Positions 1-7,619 of a stretch of DNA of 64,000 nt are shown one piece after another. The notes below the pieces were generated by a model. That model was not told the origin of the DNA and made no database searches. It worked only from the letters and a program-made list of their open reading frames with translations. Source of the stretch: Hyphomicrobium sp. (lineage in GTDB: Bacteria; Pseudomonadota; Alphaproteobacteria; Rhizobiales; Hyphomicrobiaceae). Each line of letters starts with the position of its first letter. The first letter of the stretch is position 1. Where the stretch lies: contig NZ_WBUE01000014.1 in the NCBI RefSeq assembly GCF_009026145.1, positions 36,883-100,882 of the forward strand. Reading direction: 5' to 3'. The translations under genes and the position numbers were made by a program.

Positions 1-2
1 TT

Positions 3-440
3 CTGCTTCACGCCAGCGCGGCCGCGGCGCTCATGGTACTCCTCGATGGCGTACGCGCCGAGGCGGCGGCCGAGGAAAGCGCCGAGTTCAAGGCCTCACT
101 CGAGGCTTTGCTTGGCAAAGCGACCCCACAAGAGGCCGGCCTGATGCTCGATCTGCCGGAGAGCGTCGACAACGGCGACTACGTGCCAGTGGCGCTGGCG
201 GTAGACAGCTCCATGACGCCGGAGAGCTACGTCGAGGCGGTGCACCTTCTATCGACCGCCAACCCCCGCGCCGCCGTGGCCACCTTCCGCTTCACGCTGT
301 TGTCGGGCAAGGCGCGCGTGACCAGCCGCATGCGCCTCGCCAAGACGCAGGACGTCGTCGCCATCGCCGAGCTGAGCGACGGCCGCATCCTGATGACGCG
401 GCGCAAGGTCGACGTGAAGGTCGGCGGCTGCGGGATCTGA
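3..440 (+). CDS. soxY: Sulfur-oxidation carrier protein SoxY (5' end outside window)
   Basis: SoxY is the periplasmic half of the SoxYZ carrier. It holds sulfur intermediates on a cysteine near its C-terminus while SoxAX, SoxB and SoxCD act on them. The protein ends in KVGGCGI, matching the family's GGCG(G) swinging arm with its conserved Cys. The last residue is Ile rather than the usual Gly. The frame is open to the left edge of the window and reads a hydrophobic Ala/Leu stretch before the ATG at 33, which looks like the end of an export signal. I therefore treat the gene as partial and do not take ATG 33 as the start. soxZ follows after 10 nt. Confidence 0.9.
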   Translation: MLHASAAAALMVLLDGVRAEAAAEESAEFKASLEALLGKATPQEAGLMLDLPESVDNGDYVPVALAVDSSMTPESYVEAVHLLSTANPRAAVATFRFTLLSGKARVTSRMRLAKTQDVVAIAELSDGRILMTRRKVDVKVGGCGI

Positions 441-450
441 GGATGGAGCG

Positions 451-777
451 ATGATGAAGAAGCCGCCGCGCATCAAGCTGCCAGAGGCCATCAACCCCGG
501 CGAGATCGTCGAGATCAAGACGCTGGCGACGCACGTCATGGAGACGGGCAACCGCAAGGACGCTGCGGGCAACATCATCCCGCGCGACATCATCCATACG
601 TTCACGGCGAGCTTCGAGGGTGAGGAGGTGTTTTCCGCCACCCTCGGCTCCGGCATCGCCGCCAATCCCTACATCGCTTTCTTCTTGAAGGTGCCAGGGC
701 CAGGCACGTTGACGCTGACCTGGCTCGACGACGGCGGCACCACTACGGTCGAGAAGGTGCCGCTCAGCGTCGCCTAG
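451..777 (+). CDS. soxZ: Sulfur-oxidation protein SoxZ
   Basis: This is the 108-residue partner of SoxY. SoxZ has an immunoglobulin-like fold and forms the SoxYZ heterodimer that carries sulfane sulfur during thiosulfate oxidation in the periplasm. The sequence shows the usual SoxZ pattern, with a central HVMETGNRKDAAGNIIPRD region and a second strand region around NPYIAFFLKVPG. There is no signal peptide, as expected because SoxZ is exported together with SoxY. It is co-transcribed with soxY, and its stop codon overlaps the stop of the convergent gene at 774 by 4 nt. Confidence 0.93.
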   Translation: MMKKPPRIKLPEAINPGEIVEIKTLATHVMETGNRKDAAGNIIPRDIIHTFTASFEGEEVFSATLGSGIAANPYIAFFLKVPGPGTLTLTWLDDGGTTTVEKVPLSVA

Positions 778-1538
778 CGGTTTCGCCCGGGCGGCGGCAG
801 CTGGCGCGGCGCGCCGCGGCGTGCGCTGGCGAGGCGCATCCACACATCGCGTGCTCCAGCACGCAGACGCTGGCCGAGATCGGCAATTCGCGGCTGCATT
901 TCGCGCCATGCCGCCTCGAGCCGCGGGCGCCATCGCCGCCATGCGTCGCGCAGGTAGTTGCCCATGCGCCATTTGACGATGCGGCCGTAGCGCCAAACCC
1001 ACGACGCGCGGATGCGCGCGAACAGCGCCTCCTGCCAAGGCACGAAGGTTTCATAAGTGCGCGCGAACCACCCCATTTGCATCAGTGCCGGCTTGGTCAA
1101 CAGGAAGATGCGGGCGATGAGCGCCGTCGAGGCGAGCTTGGCGGCGACGATGACCATCGTCGCGGTGATGAGATGGCCGGTGGCGAGCAGATAGACGCCG
1201 AGCAGCTTGGCCGGAATGAGGATAGCGCTCGGCACACCCAGCGCCATGAGTGCGCCGTACGGCGGCAGACCGGCGATCCACAGCTCGGTCTTCGCCCACA
1301 GCGGAAAGCGGGCCAGCCGGGCAACGAGGTTCGATAGGGGTCGCCAGCCCCATTCCTCGAACAGGAGGATGAGCGCGGCGACAACGTTGAGCGTCAGCAC
1401 CACTGCCGGTCGCACCAACGTCCAGGTAGAGAGCAACGCGCGGCCCAAGAGCCGCGCCGCTAGGGCCGCTGCATGCACCGCCTCGCGCCCGCGCGCCTCG
1501 AGCCAAGGCCTGAGTTGCTCCCACATTGCATATCCCAT
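774..1538 (-). CDS. Hypothetical membrane protein, 254 aa
   Basis: I do not recognise a family. The protein has one hydrophobic segment at about residues 42-61 and two at about 96-147, separated by short basic linkers. A strongly basic Arg/Trp-rich tail of about 90 residues follows, probably cytoplasmic. The reading frame has the high third-position GC of its neighbours, which supports real coding. It converges on soxZ with a 4-nt stop overlap and is divergent from the pseudoazurin gene, so the 1539-1712 gap holds promoters for both. A link to sulfur oxidation would be inference from position alone. Confidence 0.7.
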   Translation of the reverse strand: MGYAMWEQLRPWLEARGREAVHAAALAARLLGRALLSTWTLVRPAVVLTLNVVAALILLFEEWGWRPLSNLVARLARFPLWAKTELWIAGLPPYGALMALGVPSAILIPAKLLGVYLLATGHLITATMVIVAAKLASTALIARIFLLTKPALMQMGWFARTYETFVPWQEALFARIRASWVWRYGRIVKWRMGNYLRDAWRRWRPRLEAAWREMQPRIADLGQRLRAGARDVWMRLASARRGAPRQLPPPGRNR

Positions 1539-1653
1539 CTGCGAGCGCCCAAACCTCGCTCCTGGCGCAAGCCTAGCTCAGAACGGCTGCCGGTGCGCTG
1601 ACGCGTCTCAGGCGCAGCCCGACAAATTGACTCGCTCCGCAACGGCCGACGCA

Positions 1654-1681
1654 TTGACAGCTGCGGCCCTCTTTCTATACT
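1654..1681 (+). promoter_or_regulatory. Near-consensus sigma-70 promoter of the pseudoazurin gene
   Basis: TTGACA at 1654-1659 and TATACT at 1676-1681 are separated by 16 bp, about 30 nt before the ATG at 1713. A GGGGG Shine-Dalgarno-like run sits at 1701-1705. In a GC-rich genome this is a strong match for a housekeeping promoter. Confidence 0.6.
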
Positions 1682-1694
1682 TTTTTGGTATAGA
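1674..1694. promoter_or_regulatory. Inverted repeat over the -10 region of the pseudoazurin promoter
   Basis: TCTATAC (1674-1680) and GTATAGA (1688-1694) are perfect 7-bp inverted arms separated by 7 bases. The left arm overlaps the -10 hexamer, so a protein bound here would block initiation. It does not match the FNR/NNR consensus, so the regulator is unknown. Confidence 0.4.
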
Positions 1695-1712
1695 TACTTC
1701 GGGGGACGGTAC

Positions 1713-2162
1713 ATGAGGTTCGCAAGGCTCGCGACTATGGCTGCACTTTCGCTCGCTTGGGCCGGCTCTGCCGCGCTCGCTGCCGAGCACGAGATCAAGA
1801 TCAAGAACACCAATGGCAAGGGCAAGTTCATGGTGTTCGAGCCCGAATTCCTGAAGGTGGCGCCGGGCGACACGGTGAAATTCGTCATTGTCGACAAGAG
1901 CCACAATGCCGAGGCGATCACGGAGGTGTGGCCGGAGGGCGTCGAGCCGCTCAAGGGCGAGATGAACCAGGACGCCGAGTTCGTGGCCGAGAAGCCGGGC
2001 ATCTACGGCATCAAGTGTCGCCCCCACTACACCATGGGGATGGTGGCGCTGATCGTAGCCGGCGAGCCGACCAACACCAACAAGGACCAGCTTGATGCCT
2101 TCAAGGCGCCTGGGGGCGCCAAGAAGCGTTGGGACGAGCTCCTCAAGCAGCTCAATCCCTGA
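1713..2162 (+). CDS. Pseudoazurin (type 1 blue copper protein)
   Basis: This is a periplasmic cupredoxin electron carrier. A signal peptide of about 23 residues ends near ALAAEH. The type 1 copper ligands are visible as His in SHNAE, Cys in KCRPH, the following His, and Met in YTMGM, in the order expected for pseudoazurin. The mature part is about 126 residues, the usual size. Pseudoazurins pass electrons to nitrite or nitrous-oxide reductases, and in some thiosulfate oxidisers they accept electrons from the Sox system. The soxYZ genes 1 kb upstream make the second role plausible, but no denitrification gene is visible here to exclude the first. Confidence 0.92.
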   Translation: MRFARLATMAALSLAWAGSAALAAEHEIKIKNTNGKGKFMVFEPEFLKVAPGDTVKFVIVDKSHNAEAITEVWPEGVEPLKGEMNQDAEFVAEKPGIYGIKCRPHYTMGMVALIVAGEPTNTNKDQLDAFKAPGGAKKRWDELLKQLNP

Positions 2163-2218
2163 CGCAACCGATCGGGTCGACGACGATCCCTGGATGGCAC
2201 CCGTTCGCCGTCTGCCCG

Positions 2219-2255
2219 CGCCGGCCGCTCCCCAGGCGGCCGGCGTCTTGTTTTC
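2219..2255 (+). terminator. Intrinsic terminator after the pseudoazurin gene
   Basis: CGCCGGCCGC (2219-2228) pairs perfectly with GCGGCCGGCG (2236-2245) across a 7-nt loop and is followed by a T-rich stretch, TCTTGTTTT. It lies between the pseudoazurin gene and the convergent ABC transporter gene. Confidence 0.7.
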
Positions 2256-4202
2256 CTACTTCGCCGTCATCAGACGGATGTCCTCGGCGCGCAGCGCGCC
2301 TTCGCGCTCGGCATCCTCGAGCACGTGCGCCAGCTCCTCGCGCGCCTTCTCCGCCTGCCGTTGACGCGTCCACAGGCTGGCGTAGAGGCCGCGTTTCGCG
2401 ATCAGCTCGCCGTGCGTGCCCTGCTCGACGAGTCGCCCTTTGTCGAGCACCAGGATGTTGTCGGCGTGCACGATGGTCGACAGCCGGTGGGCGATAACGA
2501 GCGAGGTGCGATCGCGCGCCACTTGGTCGAGGGCATCCTGGATCTCCTTCTCGGTGTGGCTGTCGAGCGCGCTCGTTGCCTCGTCGAGGATGAGGATGGG
2601 TGGGCCCTTGAGGATGGTGCGGGCGATGGCGACGCGCTGCTTCTCGCCGCCCGACAGCTTCAATCCGCGCTCGCCGACCATGGTCTTGTAGCCCTGCGGC
2701 AGCGTACGGATGAAGGCGTCGACCTGTGCCAGCCTCGCCGCCGCATAGACCTCCGCATCGGTGGCGTCCGGGCGGCCGTACTTGATGTTGTAGAAGATGG
2801 TGTCGTTGAACAGCACGCTGTCCTGCGGCACCACGCCGATGGCGGCGCGCAGGCTCTTTTGCGTCACGTCGCGAATGTCCTGCCCGTCGATCGTCACGCG
2901 CCCGCGCTCTATGTCGTAGAAGCGGAACAGGATGCGGCTGATGGTCGATTTGCCGGCACCCGACGGCCCGACGATGGCCACCATCTTGCCCGCCGGCACG
3001 GTGAAGGCGACGTTGCCGAGCACCTGGCGACCGCCCGCATCGTAAGCGAAGGTGACGTCGTCAAAGCGGATTTCGCCCTTGGTGACGAGGAGCGGCTTGG
3101 CGCCGGGGCGGTCCTTGATCTCGGGGCGCTCACCGAGCAGCGCGAACATAGCCTCGAGGTCGACGAGCCCCTGCTTGATCTCGCGATAGACCATGCCCAT
3201 GAAGTTGAGGGGCATGTAGAGCTGGATGAGCAGCGCGTTGATCATCACGAACTCGCCGACCGAGTGCGTGCCGGCAACGATACCGCGTGCGGCGAGCAGC
3301 ATGCAGGCCGTCATGCCGACGGTGAAGATGAGCATCTGGCCGGTGTTGAGCACGCCGAGCGAGCGGAAGGTCTTGATCGCCGCCCGCTCGTAGCGCGCCA
3401 TCGAGGCATCGAAGCGGCGCGCCTCCAGCTCCTCGTTGCCGAAGTATTTCACCGTTTCGAAGTTCAGCAAGCTGTCGATCGCCTTGGTGTTGGCCTCGGT
3501 GTCGCTCTCGTTCATCTCGCGGCGGATGGCGATGCGCCGCTCGCTGGCGGCGAACGTGAACCACATGTAAGCGGCAACCGTGGCGAACATGATCACCACG
3601 TAGCGCCAATCGAAGTAGTAGAGCAGCATCCCCGAGACGAGCAGCAGCTCGAGCGCCGTCGGCACCACGTTCAAGATGCCCATGCGGATGATGAGCTCGA
3701 CGCCGCGCGTCGCCCGCTCGATGACGCGCGACAGCCCACCGGTGCGCCGTTCGAGGTGAAAGCGCAGCGACAATCGATGCAGGTGCTCGAAGGTGCGGTT
3801 GTTGAGCTGGCGGACGGCGTTCTGCCCTACCTCGGTGAAGATGACATCGCGCACCTGGGTCAGCGCCATCATGAGGACGCGGCCCGTGCCATAGGCGAGG
3901 ATCAGCATGACGATGCCGATCATGACGCTGCTACCGACGTCGAGCGCGGCGCCTTTGCCGGCCGCCGCCGTCAGCATGTCGGTGGCGTCCTTGTAGAAGA
4001 CGGGCACCGCGACGGTGACCAGCTTGGCGATGAGCAGCACGCCGAAGGCGAGCACAACGCGCGCGCGCAGATCGGCGCGGTTCGCCGGCCACACCAGCGG
4101 TAGCAGCCCGAGCAGGGCGTCCCAATGGCTGGCACGCGCGGCCGAATAGTCCTCTTCGCGCTCGTCGCTGGGAGCGGCCGGGATCGCGGGCGGAAACGAC
4201 AT
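2256..4202 (-). CDS. Atm1/ABCB7-type ABC exporter (fused permease-ATPase)
   Basis: This half-transporter acts as a homodimer in the inner membrane. Six transmembrane helices fill roughly the first 320 residues and a nucleotide-binding domain the last 300. Walker A is GPSGAGKST, the signature is LSGGEKQRVAIART, Walker B is ILILDEATSALD and the switch is IAHRL. The N-terminal VFYKDATDML region and overall layout match the Atm1/HMT1 group, which exports glutathione-linked sulfur or metal species for Fe-S cluster or metal homeostasis. I chose the ATG at 4202, which has AGCAGG a few bases upstream. An in-frame ATG at 4265 has no Shine-Dalgarno. The upstream gene at 4303-5970 lies on the same strand. 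Confidence 0.9.
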   Translation of the reverse strand: MSFPPAIPAAPSDEREEDYSAARASHWDALLGLLPLVWPANRADLRARVVLAFGVLLIAKLVTVAVPVFYKDATDMLTAAAGKGAALDVGSSVMIGIVMLILAYGTGRVLMMALTQVRDVIFTEVGQNAVRQLNNRTFEHLHRLSLRFHLERRTGGLSRVIERATRGVELIIRMGILNVVPTALELLLVSGMLLYYFDWRYVVIMFATVAAYMWFTFAASERRIAIRREMNESDTEANTKAIDSLLNFETVKYFGNEELEARRFDASMARYERAAIKTFRSLGVLNTGQMLIFTVGMTACMLLAARGIVAGTHSVGEFVMINALLIQLYMPLNFMGMVYREIKQGLVDLEAMFALLGERPEIKDRPGAKPLLVTKGEIRFDDVTFAYDAGGRQVLGNVAFTVPAGKMVAIVGPSGAGKSTISRILFRFYDIERGRVTIDGQDIRDVTQKSLRAAIGVVPQDSVLFNDTIFYNIKYGRPDATDAEVYAAARLAQVDAFIRTLPQGYKTMVGERGLKLSGGEKQRVAIARTILKGPPILILDEATSALDSHTEKEIQDALDQVARDRTSLVIAHRLSTIVHADNILVLDKGRLVEQGTHGELIAKRGLYASLWTRQRQAEKAREELAHVLEDAEREGALRAEDIRLMTAK

Positions 4203-4302
4203 GAGACCTGCTTGGCTGGACGGTTGGTTATTGCGCGCGGCAACACCGACGCGCGCAAGCGGCATCGGCAGACTTTTGATCTAAGCGGCGTCTGGGACGG
4301 CC

Positions 4303-5970
4303 TCAGTCAATATAGTGGCGGTGGCGCCGATAGGTAAGCCGCCCGGGATGGTGCTTGTGCGGGCGCACGCGATAAGGGCGCCCGGCATAGACGCGCACGG
4401 GTGCATAGACGTGCCGGACGCGGTGGGTCCTGTGCGGCTTGGCGAATACGCGACCGCAGCGGCACGCACAGTGGCGCTCCACGTACAGGAGGTCGACCGG
4501 CTGGAGGAAGCGCTTGCGGACGTGCGCGTAGCCCCGGCGCGGTTTGCGATGCTTGTGGGCGTGGCGGCTCTTGTGCCGGTAGGCGTACGCCTTCTTCTTG
4601 CTGGCGCGTGACTTGGCGACCGAGCGTTTCGCCACCTTCTTCTTTGCGGTCGGCGGCGGCGGTGCCTCGGCCACCACCGTTTCCTCGCGCGCCTTGGGCG
4701 TGGCGTCACGCGACGCCGACGGTGCCGCGGGCCTCTCTCCCTCGGAGGTTGCGGGCGCCACCGCTACGGCGGAGTTCTCCTTGGCGATCGGCAGCGGAGG
4801 CTGCGCGGCCGCGCTCGGGGTTCCAGCTTCCCTCGCGCTCGGCGTGGGCGGCGGTGAGGGCTGCGACGCAGTGGGAGCCGGCGCCGTTGGCGCCTTGGCG
4901 ATCTCGGCGCGCGCTGCTTCCTTAGCCCGCGCAGCCGCTTGCGAGCGGCGCGTTGCCTCGGCATCGATCTCGGCCTTGCGCTTGGCTTCGGCCTCGGCCT
5001 CCGCCACGGCCCTGCGCTCGGCGACATCGGCCTCCGCGGCCTGCCGCTTGGCCTCCTCGGCCTTGCGACTGGCTTCCGCCTCGGCGGCTCGCCGCTTTTC
5101 TTCTGCATCTGCCTTGCGGCGCGCCTCCGCGGCCTCCGCGATGAGCTTGGCACGTGCCTCGGCTTTGGCCTTGCGCTCGGCTTCGGCGACCGCCGCGCGG
5201 CGCTTCTCCTCATTCGCCCGACGCTGAGCGTCGGAAGCCTGCTCCTGCATGCGCCGCTTTGACTCCGCCTCCTCGGCTGCCCGCTTTGCCGCGGCGGCCG
5301 CGACTTCACGCTCGGCCGCGGCATCAGCCTCGCGCTTGGCCTCGGCTTCCTCGGCTGCGCGCTTGGCGGCGGCGGACCGGCGGCGTGCCTCCGCCTCGGC
5401 TTCTGCTTCGCGCTTGATCTGCTCTTCGGCCGCGACCGGTGCGGTCTCGCTCGGCGCCGTTCCTGCCGCCGGCTCGCGCAGCGGTGTGACGATCTGGGTG
5501 CGGTAGGAGCGATTGGCACGCGCCAGCCAATCGCGCGCCATCTCCATCAGGCCGCTCCAGCCACGGAGCTGCGGCGGCTCCGGTTCGGCGGCCGGGGGCG
5601 GCGATGACGGCACCGGTGTCGTCTCACCCGCGCGCTGCACGATGACCGTCCAGCCATCGGAGTTCTTGAGCTGCGCGATCACCACGTCGTCATAGGATTT
5701 TGCCGAGCGCGCCAACCAATCCCAGACCGGCGCAAAGGTGCCTGCTTCGCCGTCGCGCCTATCCGTCGGTGCCTGCGGTGCCGCGCCTTGTGCCGTCTGC
5801 GGTTGCGTCTCGCCGGCGAGAATGTCGGTGAAGCGCTGCGAGGCGGCGCGCGCCAGATCCTCGGCCCGCTGGCGCAGTGCTGGCGCATCATGCGGCGGCT
5901 CATTGTCGGCCGCGACGGCGCCCTGCGCGCCGAGCATCGCCAGCACGAAGAGGGAACGCATACCCGTCAT
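4303..5970 (-). CDS. Exported protein with Ala/Glu/Arg coiled coil and His/Arg-rich tail
   Basis: I do not recognise a family. A short signal peptide ends near AVAADNE (residues 1-21). Residues about 25-180 are mixed and Pro-rich, with two similar W-x-x-x-A-x-x-S/Y segments (DWLARSAKSYDD and DWLARANRSYRT). Residues about 180-350 form a long Ala/Glu/Lys/Arg heptad-like helix resembling the TolA stalk. The last 100 residues are extremely rich in His, Arg, Lys and Tyr and contain a CACRC cysteine cluster. A periplasmic structural, polymer-binding or metal-binding role can be guessed. It is just upstream of the Atm1-type exporter on the same strand. The helix is low-complexity, so similarity to TolA is not evidence of function. 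A second in-frame start lies at 5961. Confidence 0.65.
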   Translation of the reverse strand: MTGMRSLFVLAMLGAQGAVAADNEPPHDAPALRQRAEDLARAASQRFTDILAGETQPQTAQGAAPQAPTDRRDGEAGTFAPVWDWLARSAKSYDDVVIAQLKNSDGWTVIVQRAGETTPVPSSPPPAAEPEPPQLRGWSGLMEMARDWLARANRSYRTQIVTPLREPAAGTAPSETAPVAAEEQIKREAEAEAEARRRSAAAKRAAEEAEAKREADAAAEREVAAAAAKRAAEEAESKRRMQEQASDAQRRANEEKRRAAVAEAERKAKAEARAKLIAEAAEARRKADAEEKRRAAEAEASRKAEEAKRQAAEADVAERRAVAEAEAEAKRKAEIDAEATRRSQAAARAKEAARAEIAKAPTAPAPTASQPSPPPTPSAREAGTPSAAAQPPLPIAKENSAVAVAPATSEGERPAAPSASRDATPKAREETVVAEAPPPPTAKKKVAKRSVAKSRASKKKAYAYRHKSRHAHKHRKPRRGYAHVRKRFLQPVDLLYVERHCACRCGRVFAKPHRTHRVRHVYAPVRVYAGRPYRVRPHKHHPGRLTYRRHRHYID

Positions 5971-6226
5971 CAGCGTTTTCCGCTCCCGTTGATCCTCGCC
6001 GGCATACGGCGGGATACCCGTTGTTTATGGCGGTTCTCTGAGACTGCCGCCTGCTACGGCACCCCATTAAGCACAACTCCGGCAGCGCGCCAAACCGACA
6101 TCAAAAAATCGGATAACGGAGCGACCCTAGCCGCTGGCGTCCTTGGGCGGCGCTGTCACACGCCGCTGCCGATACCCATATTAGACATCCCCCATGGGGC
6201 AATTTGTTGAAACGACGGAAGTTTGA

Positions 6227-6859
6227 ATGAGCAAGAAGCGGTTGAACGGAAAGAAGAAGATCGCGGACGGCGCGCGCAACGTGTGCGTCTACTGCGGCTC
6301 GGGGCTGGGTCTCAACTCAACCTACAGGGAGGCGGCCCGAACGCTGGGTGAGGCGCTGGCGCGCAACGACATCGGCCTCGTCTACGGCGGCGGCAGCCTC
6401 GGCCTGATGGGTGAGGTGGCGCGCGCAACGCTCGAGCACGGTGGTCGCGTGACCGGGATCATCCCCGGCTTCCTCGTCGAGAAGGAAGCGATGATGCGCG
6501 ACGTCGACGAGATCATCGTCACCGAGGACATGCACGAGCGCAAGCGGCTGATGTTCGACCGCTCGGACGCATTCGTGGCGCTGCCGGGTGGCGTCGGCAC
6601 GCTCGAGGAGCTCGTCGAGCAGCTCACCTGGGTGCAGCTCGGCCGCCACACCAAGCCGGTCGTCGTCGCCAACATCGATCGCTTCTGGACACCTTTCCTC
6701 AGCCTGCTGACGCACATGAAGGCGGATACCTTCATCCGCCCTGGCCTCGACGTGCGTTTCACGGTGGTCGATGACGCCGGCAAGATCGTGCCGACGATCG
6801 TCGGCGCCTGGGAAAAGCGCCCGGCCCCGTCGGACGAGACGGTGCTGGCGAAGTTCTGA
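6227..6859 (+). CDS. LOG-family nucleoside-5'-monophosphate phosphoribohydrolase
   Basis: This cytosolic enzyme family splits AMP or cytokinin riboside 5'-monophosphates into base and ribose 5-phosphate. The family signature PGGVGTLEE is present together with YGGGSLGLMG and the MHERKRLMF motif that positions the catalytic arginine. Length (210 aa) is typical. The first 16 residues are Lys-rich and not conserved in the family, so a slightly later start is possible. It stands alone, divergent from the coiled-coil protein and converging on dsbB with 15 nt between stops. Confidence 0.88.
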   Translation: MSKKRLNGKKKIADGARNVCVYCGSGLGLNSTYREAARTLGEALARNDIGLVYGGGSLGLMGEVARATLEHGGRVTGIIPGFLVEKEAMMRDVDEIIVTEDMHERKRLMFDRSDAFVALPGGVGTLEELVEQLTWVQLGRHTKPVVVANIDRFWTPFLSLLTHMKADTFIRPGLDVRFTVVDDAGKIVPTIVGAWEKRPAPSDETVLAKF

Positions 6860-6874
6860 CGCCAGCCGGCCGCC

Positions 6875-7426
6875 TCAGTTGAGCAACTGGTAGCGAACCG
6901 GGTTCGCCGGGCAGCCCGAAAGACCGCACTCGGCCAGCGCGCTTGCCGCATTGAGCGCCGTGAGGGCAATGATCAGCCATACCGCCGCGTTCTCGAACGG
7001 GCCGCGCATGGAGGCGGTCTGCGACGGCGCAAACTGGCGGGCGAACATCAGCATCACACTGGCGGCGAGGATCGCTGCCACAAAGCCGAGGAACGCCCAG
7101 GTATAGAAGTGGTAGCCGAGCAAGGCGGAGCCGTAGCCGACATCTCCCGGCATGATGTGCAAGAGGATTTGCCGGGCGGCGATGGCGCCCCCCATCAGCG
7201 CCGCGATGACGACGAGCCCGTAGTATTGCGGCCTCGGGCCGTGGCGGATGTTGAGGATCGGGCCGACGGCGAGGGCCGTAAAAGCCACCCTCTGCAACAG
7301 ACACAGGGGGCAGGGCAGCTCGTCGTAGGCGAGCTGCCAATAGAAGGCGACGAGTAGTACCACCGAGATGGCGTACAGCGCCAAAGCATTGAGGGTGATC
7401 GCCAGTTTCGGGCTCATATCCACCAC
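6875..7426 (-). CDS. DsbB-family disulfide bond formation protein
   Basis: This inner-membrane quinone-coupled oxidoreductase reoxidises a periplasmic DsbA-like thiol oxidase. Four to five hydrophobic segments are visible. The first cysteine pair is the CPLC motif at about residue 39, and a second pair occurs in ECGLSGC near the C-terminus. In classical DsbB the second pair lies in the second periplasmic loop, whereas here it is near residue 170, typical of a divergent DsbB subgroup. No dsbA is visible in the window. The gene follows a 52-residue membrane-protein gene after 9 nt, so the two are probably co-transcribed. Confidence 0.87.
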   Translation of the reverse strand: MVDMSPKLAITLNALALYAISVVLLVAFYWQLAYDELPCPLCLLQRVAFTALAVGPILNIRHGPRPQYYGLVVIAALMGGAIAARQILLHIMPGDVGYGSALLGYHFYTWAFLGFVAAILAASVMLMFARQFAPSQTASMRGPFENAAVWLIIALTALNAASALAECGLSGCPANPVRYQLLN

Positions 7427-7435
7427 TACAGCTCC

Positions 7436-7594
7436 CTAGAACGACAGGGGCAGCGCATCGGTCGCGTGACGCAGATAGAGTGCGGCGGTAAACACCAGGC
7501 CGGCAAAGAACACGTAGGTCGCCGAGGGGGCCTCATGGCGCCATGCGAGCCACATGGCGAGGGCAAAATTGAAGAAGGCGATGAAGAATTCCAT
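7436..7594 (-). CDS. Small membrane protein, 52 aa, DUF5993-like, upstream of dsbB
   Basis: This short frame begins MEFFIAFFNFALAMW and ends LRHATDALPLSF. It has two hydrophobic helices (about residues 2-18 and 26-42) and a conserved-looking HATD..L.LSF end. From memory this pattern matches the DUF5993 family, small membrane proteins found next to dsbB-like genes. I could not run a profile search. The gene ends 9 nt before the dsbB start on the same strand, so it is probably the first gene of a two-gene operon and may be an accessory subunit. It contains no cysteine, so it is not itself a redox carrier. Confidence 0.7.
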   Translation of the reverse strand: MEFFIAFFNFALAMWLAWRHEAPSATYVFFAGLVFTAALYLRHATDALPLSF

Positions 7595-7619
7595 GCTACG
7601 GCTCGCGGGTTAGGCTCTG

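Noticed and set aside
2325..4103. Long open frame on the plus strand opposite the ABC exporter gene
   Set aside because: Its translation is Asp/His/Arg/Glu-rich antisense sequence with no domain. The minus strand encodes a complete ABC exporter. Such mirror frames are common in GC-rich DNA.
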